Shown here piece after piece: positions 5,651 through 8,305 of a stretch of 8,305 nucleotides of DNA. The stretch is from Burkholderiales bacterium (GTDB lineage Bacteria; Pseudomonadota; Gammaproteobacteria; Burkholderiales; SG8-41). The first letter of the stretch is position 1. Every line of letters begins with the position of its first letter. Under the pieces are notes generated by a model, which saw only the letters and a program-made list of their open reading frames with translations, searched no databases and was not told where the DNA came from. Position numbers and translations under genes: made by a program. The DNA lies in assembly GCA_019746155.1 (NCBI GenBank), contig JAIESJ010000077.1, positions 1 to 8,305 on the forward strand, read 5' to 3'.

Positions 5651-5680
5651 AAAGGAGGCTGGTGCGGCCTCCTTTTTTTT
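5651..5680 (+). terminator. Strong terminator between rplT and pheS
   Basis: AAAGGAGGC (5651-5659) pairs perfectly with GCCTCCTTT (5667-5675) around a seven-base loop, and eight T residues follow (5673-5680). It ends 22 bases before the pheS ATG. In E. coli, pheST is controlled by attenuation with a Phe-rich leader peptide, but here rplT ends 15 bases before the hairpin, so no leader peptide gene fits upstream. It may be a partial terminator that lowers pheST expression, or its left arm, which contains GGAGG, may respond to ribosomes finishing rplT. Confidence 0.88.
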
Positions 5681-5702
5681 CTCCGTTTTCCCCAAGCGTA
5701 AC

Positions 5703-6689
5703 ATGCAAGACCTTGATGTGATTGTGAATGAGGCACTCGCGCTGTTTGCCGGCATCGACGATGCCGACCAGCTTGAGCAGGCGAAGGCACGCTATCTCGG
5801 CAAGTCCGGTGCGCTGACCGGTCTGCTGAAAGGACTCGGCAGGCTGCCCGCAGCGGAGCGCCCGGCAATGGGCAGCCGCATCAATGCCGCCAAGGAAAAG
5901 CTCGAAACCGCCTTGCGCGAGCAGCGCGAGAAAATCCAGTCCTCCAGACTCGAAGCCCGGCTCAAGGAAGAAGCGCTCGACGTGACGTTGCCGGGTCGCG
6001 GCCTGGGGCACGGCGGACTGCATCCGGTGACACGCACGCTGGAGCGCATCGAGCGGCTCTTCCGTTCGATGGGGTTCGAGGTTGCAGATGGCCCCGAGAT
6101 CGAAACCGATTACTATAATTTCACCGCGCTCAATCAGCCGGAGAATCATCCGGCGCGCTCCATGCACGACACTTTCTACCTGGATGACGGCAGGCATCTG
6201 CTGCGCACCCATACTTCGCCGATCCAGATTCGCTACATGGAACAACACCGGCCGCCGGTCAAGATCATCGCGCCGGGGCGGGTCTATCGCGTTGATTCGG
6301 ACGCGACGCATTCGCCGATGTTTCATCAGATCGAGGGACTGTGGATCGACGAACACATCACGTTCGCCGATCTGAAGGGCGTGCTGGCGGATTTCTTCAG
6401 GCGCTTTTTCGAGTGTGACGATCTGAAACTGCGTTTTCGCCCGTCGTTCTTTCCTTTCACCGAGCCTTCGGCCGAAATCGACATGAGCTTCGGCGCCGGT
6501 TGGCTGGAGATGGGCGGCTGTGGCATGGTGCATCCGAATGTGCTGCGCAACGTTAATATCGACCCCGAGCAATATCAGGGCTTCGCATTCGGCCTGGGCC
6601 CCGACCGGCTCGCCATGCTGCGCTATGGCGTGAACGACTTGCGTCTTTTCTTCGAGAACGACTTACGGTTTCTAAAACAATTCAATTAG
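5703..6689 (+). CDS. pheS: Phenylalanyl-tRNA synthetase alpha subunit
   Basis: The 328-residue alpha subunit carries the catalytic core of the alpha2-beta2 enzyme that charges tRNA-Phe. Residues 1-90 form the N-terminal coiled coil that contacts tRNA (YLGKSGALTGLLKGLG is conserved). The class II core shows HTSPIQIRYM (170-179), motif 2 PGRVYRVDSDATHSPMFHQ (191-209), FRPSFFPFTEPS (245-256), EMGGCGMVHPNVL (269-281) and motif 3 GLGPDRLAMLRYG (297-309). Ala295 in GFAFG matches E. coli Ala294, which sizes the Phe pocket. The start fits the family, but no Shine-Dalgarno sequence is visible; a terminator ends 22 bases upstream. The final G of the TAG stop is also the first base of the repeat that separates pheS from pheT. 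Confidence 0.98.
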   Translation: MQDLDVIVNEALALFAGIDDADQLEQAKARYLGKSGALTGLLKGLGRLPAAERPAMGSRINAAKEKLETALREQREKIQSSRLEARLKEEALDVTLPGRGLGHGGLHPVTRTLERIERLFRSMGFEVADGPEIETDYYNFTALNQPENHPARSMHDTFYLDDGRHLLRTHTSPIQIRYMEQHRPPVKIIAPGRVYRVDSDATHSPMFHQIEGLWIDEHITFADLKGVLADFFRRFFECDDLKLRFRPSFFPFTEPSAEIDMSFGAGWLEMGGCGMVHPNVLRNVNIDPEQYQGFAFGLGPDRLAMLRYGVNDLRLFFENDLRFLKQFN

Positions 6690-6860
6690 CCACAGAGAAC
6701 ACGGAGAACACAGAGAACACAGAGTAAAACCTTTTAGAGTTGCCAGCACATCAAGGAGGACGAGAGATGTTTTTTGTTTTGCTCTTTACACCTTAATGTC
6801 CTTCGCGTTCTTTGCGTTGGCTTTTAATGTTTTCTCTGTGATCTCTGTGTCCTCTGTGGC
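6689..6860. repeat. Inverted-repeat element with CACAGAG-unit ends between pheS and pheT
   Basis: The left end holds four 9-base units, GCCACAGAG, AACACGGAG, AACACAGAG and AACACAGAG (6689-6724). The right end, read on the minus strand, holds GCCACAGAG, GACACAGAG and ATCACAGAG (6860-6834). Over 27 bases the two ends match at 24 positions. The 118-base interior is T-rich toward the right. I recall similar CCACAGAG-type repeats in non-coding DNA of many environmental proteobacteria, but their mobility is not established to my knowledge. No clear target duplication is seen. In the RNA the arms could form a long hairpin ending nine bases before the pheT start codon. It makes an unusually wide gap in a usually compact operon. 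Confidence 0.8.
6767..6796 (+). CDS. Candidate leader peptide 1, Phe-rich (MFFVLLFTP)
   Basis: A nine-codon frame with three Phe codons (residues 2, 3, 7) follows a perfect AAGGAGG at 6753-6759, seven bases before its ATG. This is the best ribosome binding site in the pheS-pheT gap. Its stop codon TAA overlaps the ATG of the next small frame as TAATG. Phe-rich leader peptides control pheST in E. coli (pheM), which suggests a Phe sensor. Against this, the repeat is T-rich, so TTT codons arise easily, and no terminator follows. Translation is unproven. Confidence 0.35.
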   Translation: MFFVLLFTP

Positions 6861-6873
6861 AAAAGAACCATGA
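6796..6873 (+). CDS. Candidate leader peptide 2, Phe-rich, coupled to pheT
   Basis: This 25-codon frame begins MSFAFFALAFNVF, with Phe at residues 3, 5, 6, 10 and 13, and then reads through the right arm of the repeat (SVISVSSV). Its ATG overlaps the previous stop as TAATG, and its TGA overlaps the pheT start as ATGA. Since pheT has no visible Shine-Dalgarno sequence, ribosomes arriving through this frame could restart at pheT. The overlaps are seen directly; coupling is inference, and the frame may be a chance product of the repeat. Confidence 0.3.
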   Translation: MSFAFFALAFNVFSVISVSSVAKEP

Positions 6874-8305
6874 AGTTTTCTGAAAACTGGCTACGCACTT
6901 TCGTCAATCCGCCGCTCTCCGGCCGGGAACTGGCGGACGCATTGACCATGGGCGGCATCGAGGTCGAGGCGCTGGAGCCGGCCGCGCCGTCATTCGATCG
7001 CGTGGTGGTCGGCGAGGTGCTCAAGGTCGAGAAGCATCCCGGCGCCGACCGCCTGACGGTGTGCGAGGTCAATGCCGGTGCCGCGCTGCTCACCATTGTC
7101 TGCGGTGCGCCCAATGTGCGCGCCGGCATCAAGGTGCCCACCGCGCTGGTTGGTGCCAGGCTTCCCGGCATCGAGATCAGGGCCGCCGAAGTTCGCGGCG
7201 TGGAATCCCGTGGCATGCTGTGCTCGGCAAAAGAGCTGGGCTTGAGTGAAGACGCCGCCGGATTGCTGCTGCTGCCGCAGGACGTTCAGCCGGGCACCGA
7301 TATCCGGCAACTGCTCGATCTCGACGATCATGTGCTTACCATCAAGCCCACGCCCAACCGCGGTGATTGCCTGAGCATTCTGGGCATGGCGCGCGAAGTT
7401 GCGGCAATCACCGGCGCCAGGATGGAAGCGTTCAAAATCGATCCGGTGCACAATGCCATCAGCGATACGCTCCAAGTCACGCTCGATGCGCCGCAGGCGT
7501 GCCCGCGCTACTGTGGCCGTCTGGTGCGCGGGGTCAATGCCCGGGCACCGACGCCGCAATGGATGGTGCAGCGGCTTGCGAGGAGCGGCATACGCGCCAT
7601 CAGCGCCATTGTCGACATTACCAACTACGTCATGCTTGAACTGGGGCAGCCGCTGCATGCGTTCGACGCCGCAAAACTCGACGGCGGCATTCGGGTGCGT
7701 TTCGCCAGGGCGGAAGAGAGGCTGACGCTGCTCAACGAACAAACGCCCGCGCTTACTTCTGATTTTCTGGTGATCGCCGACGACAGGAAAGCGCTGGCGC
7801 TGGCAGGCATCATGGGTGGTGCGCACAGTGCGGTGAGCGACACGACAAACGATGTTTTCCTCGAAAGCGCGTTCTTCGATCCCGGCGTGATCGCCGGCAA
7901 GCCGCGCGCGCTGGGCTTTGGATCGGATTCCGCATACCGTTTCGAGCGCGGCGTGGATTTTTCCGGCATCGTGAACGCGCTGGAGCGCGCGACGCAACTG
8001 GTTATGCAAATCTGCGGCGGCAAGGCCGGACCGGTGAGCGAGGCGCGTGCCGATTTGCCGAAGCGCGCGGCGGTAACCCTGCGTTTGAAGCGTGCCGAAC
8101 GTGTGCTCGGTATCGAGCTTGGCGCAGATGGGGTAGGTGCGATACTGCGCCGTCTCGGCTTCGAATTCACGGCTTCCAACGACGAATTTCGCGTGACGCC
8201 GCCGGCCTATCGTTTCGACATTGCGATTGAGGAAGATCTGATCGAGGAAGTGGCGCGTATCCGCGGCTACGACAACATTCCGGCGGCCACACCTGTGGCG
8301 CATGT
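6870..8305 (+). CDS. pheT: Phenylalanyl-tRNA synthetase beta subunit, cut by the window end
   Basis: The first 478 residues of the beta subunit are present, about 60 percent of the usual near-800. The beta subunit partners PheS, binds tRNA-Phe and removes mischarged tyrosine. Visible parts are the N-terminal MKFSENWLRTFV, the EMAP-like tRNA-binding domain (about 43-150, with VVVGEVLKVEKHPGADRL at 45-62), TIKPTPNRGDCLSILGMARE (157-176), the B3/B4 editing region (about 210-390, with DITNYVMLELGQPLHAFD at 249-266) and RFERGVD at 357-363, then the start of the B5 domain (about 400-475). The frame is open without interruption to the right edge. The ATG at 6870 fits the family; no Shine-Dalgarno sequence is seen, and the start overlaps the stop of a small upstream frame as ATGA. 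The right arm of a repeat ends nine bases before it. Confidence 0.97.
   Translation, partial: MKFSENWLRTFVNPPLSGRELADALTMGGIEVEALEPAAPSFDRVVVGEVLKVEKHPGADRLTVCEVNAGAALLTIVCGAPNVRAGIKVPTALVGARLPGIEIRAAEVRGVESRGMLCSAKELGLSEDAAGLLLLPQDVQPGTDIRQLLDLDDHVLTIKPTPNRGDCLSILGMAREVAAITGARMEAFKIDPVHNAISDTLQVTLDAPQACPRYCGRLVRGVNARAPTPQWMVQRLARSGIRAISAIVDITNYVMLELGQPLHAFDAAKLDGGIRVRFARAEERLTLLNEQTPALTSDFLVIADDRKALALAGIMGGAHSAVSDTTNDVFLESAFFDPGVIAGKPRALGFGSDSAYRFERGVDFSGIVNALERATQLVMQICGGKAGPVSEARADLPKRAAVTLRLKRAERVLGIELGADGVGAILRRLGFEFTASNDEFRVTPPAYRFDIAIEEDLIEEVARIRGYDNIPAATPVAH

Noticed and set aside
6990..8303. A minus-strand open frame of more than 430 codons
   Set aside because: It lies fully opposite pheT, whose frame is uninterrupted and conserved. 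Long antisense frames are common in GC-rich genes.
1..8305. CRISPR array, prophage or transposase genes
   Set aside because: No regularly spaced repeats with unique spacers and no integrase or transposase frame were found. The only repeat array is the 9-base unit series at the ends of the pheS-pheT element.

Overview
The window reads as chromosomal DNA of a Gram-negative proteobacterium, most likely a betaproteobacterium. The order tRNA-Val, thrS, infC, rpmI, rplT, pheS, pheT is the conserved housekeeping arrangement of that class, the protein sequences have a betaproteobacterial look, and an OmpW-type porin points to an outer membrane. No genus can be named from the sequence alone.

Layout. 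Positions 1-320 hold no recognisable gene, only the leader of ompW with a perfect palindrome. ompW (321-947) is a single gene closed by an intrinsic terminator (1009-1034). Positions 1036-2090 are a small accessory patch: a HigB/HigA toxin-antitoxin pair with its own sigma70-like promoter, the broken remains of a ParE/RelE-type toxin on the opposite strand, and a damaged tRNA-Val(GAC) sequence that has lost its D-arm. From 2156 to 2387 there is a structured, apparently non-coding leader ending in a strong terminator-like hairpin just before thrS.

From 2388 to the right edge lies the translation block: threonyl-tRNA synthetase, initiation factor IF-3 (starting with the rare codon ATA), ribosomal proteins bL35 and uL/bL20, and the alpha and beta subunits of phenylalanyl-tRNA synthetase; pheT runs off the window. 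A second strong terminator lies between rplT and pheS. thrS and pheS share a layout: a hairpin with a T-run ends 22-23 bases before a start codon that lacks a clear Shine-Dalgarno sequence, which suggests attenuation-type control.

The most unusual part is the 180-base gap between pheS and pheT. It holds a repeat with near-perfect 27-base inverted ends built from 9-base CACAGAG units. Inside it, a perfect Shine-Dalgarno sequence leads into two tiny overlapping reading frames rich in Phe codons (8 of 34 residues), joined by TAATG and then by ATGA to the pheT start, as in a translational relay. Whether this is a Phe-sensing leader or a chance product of T-rich repeat DNA cannot be settled from sequence alone.
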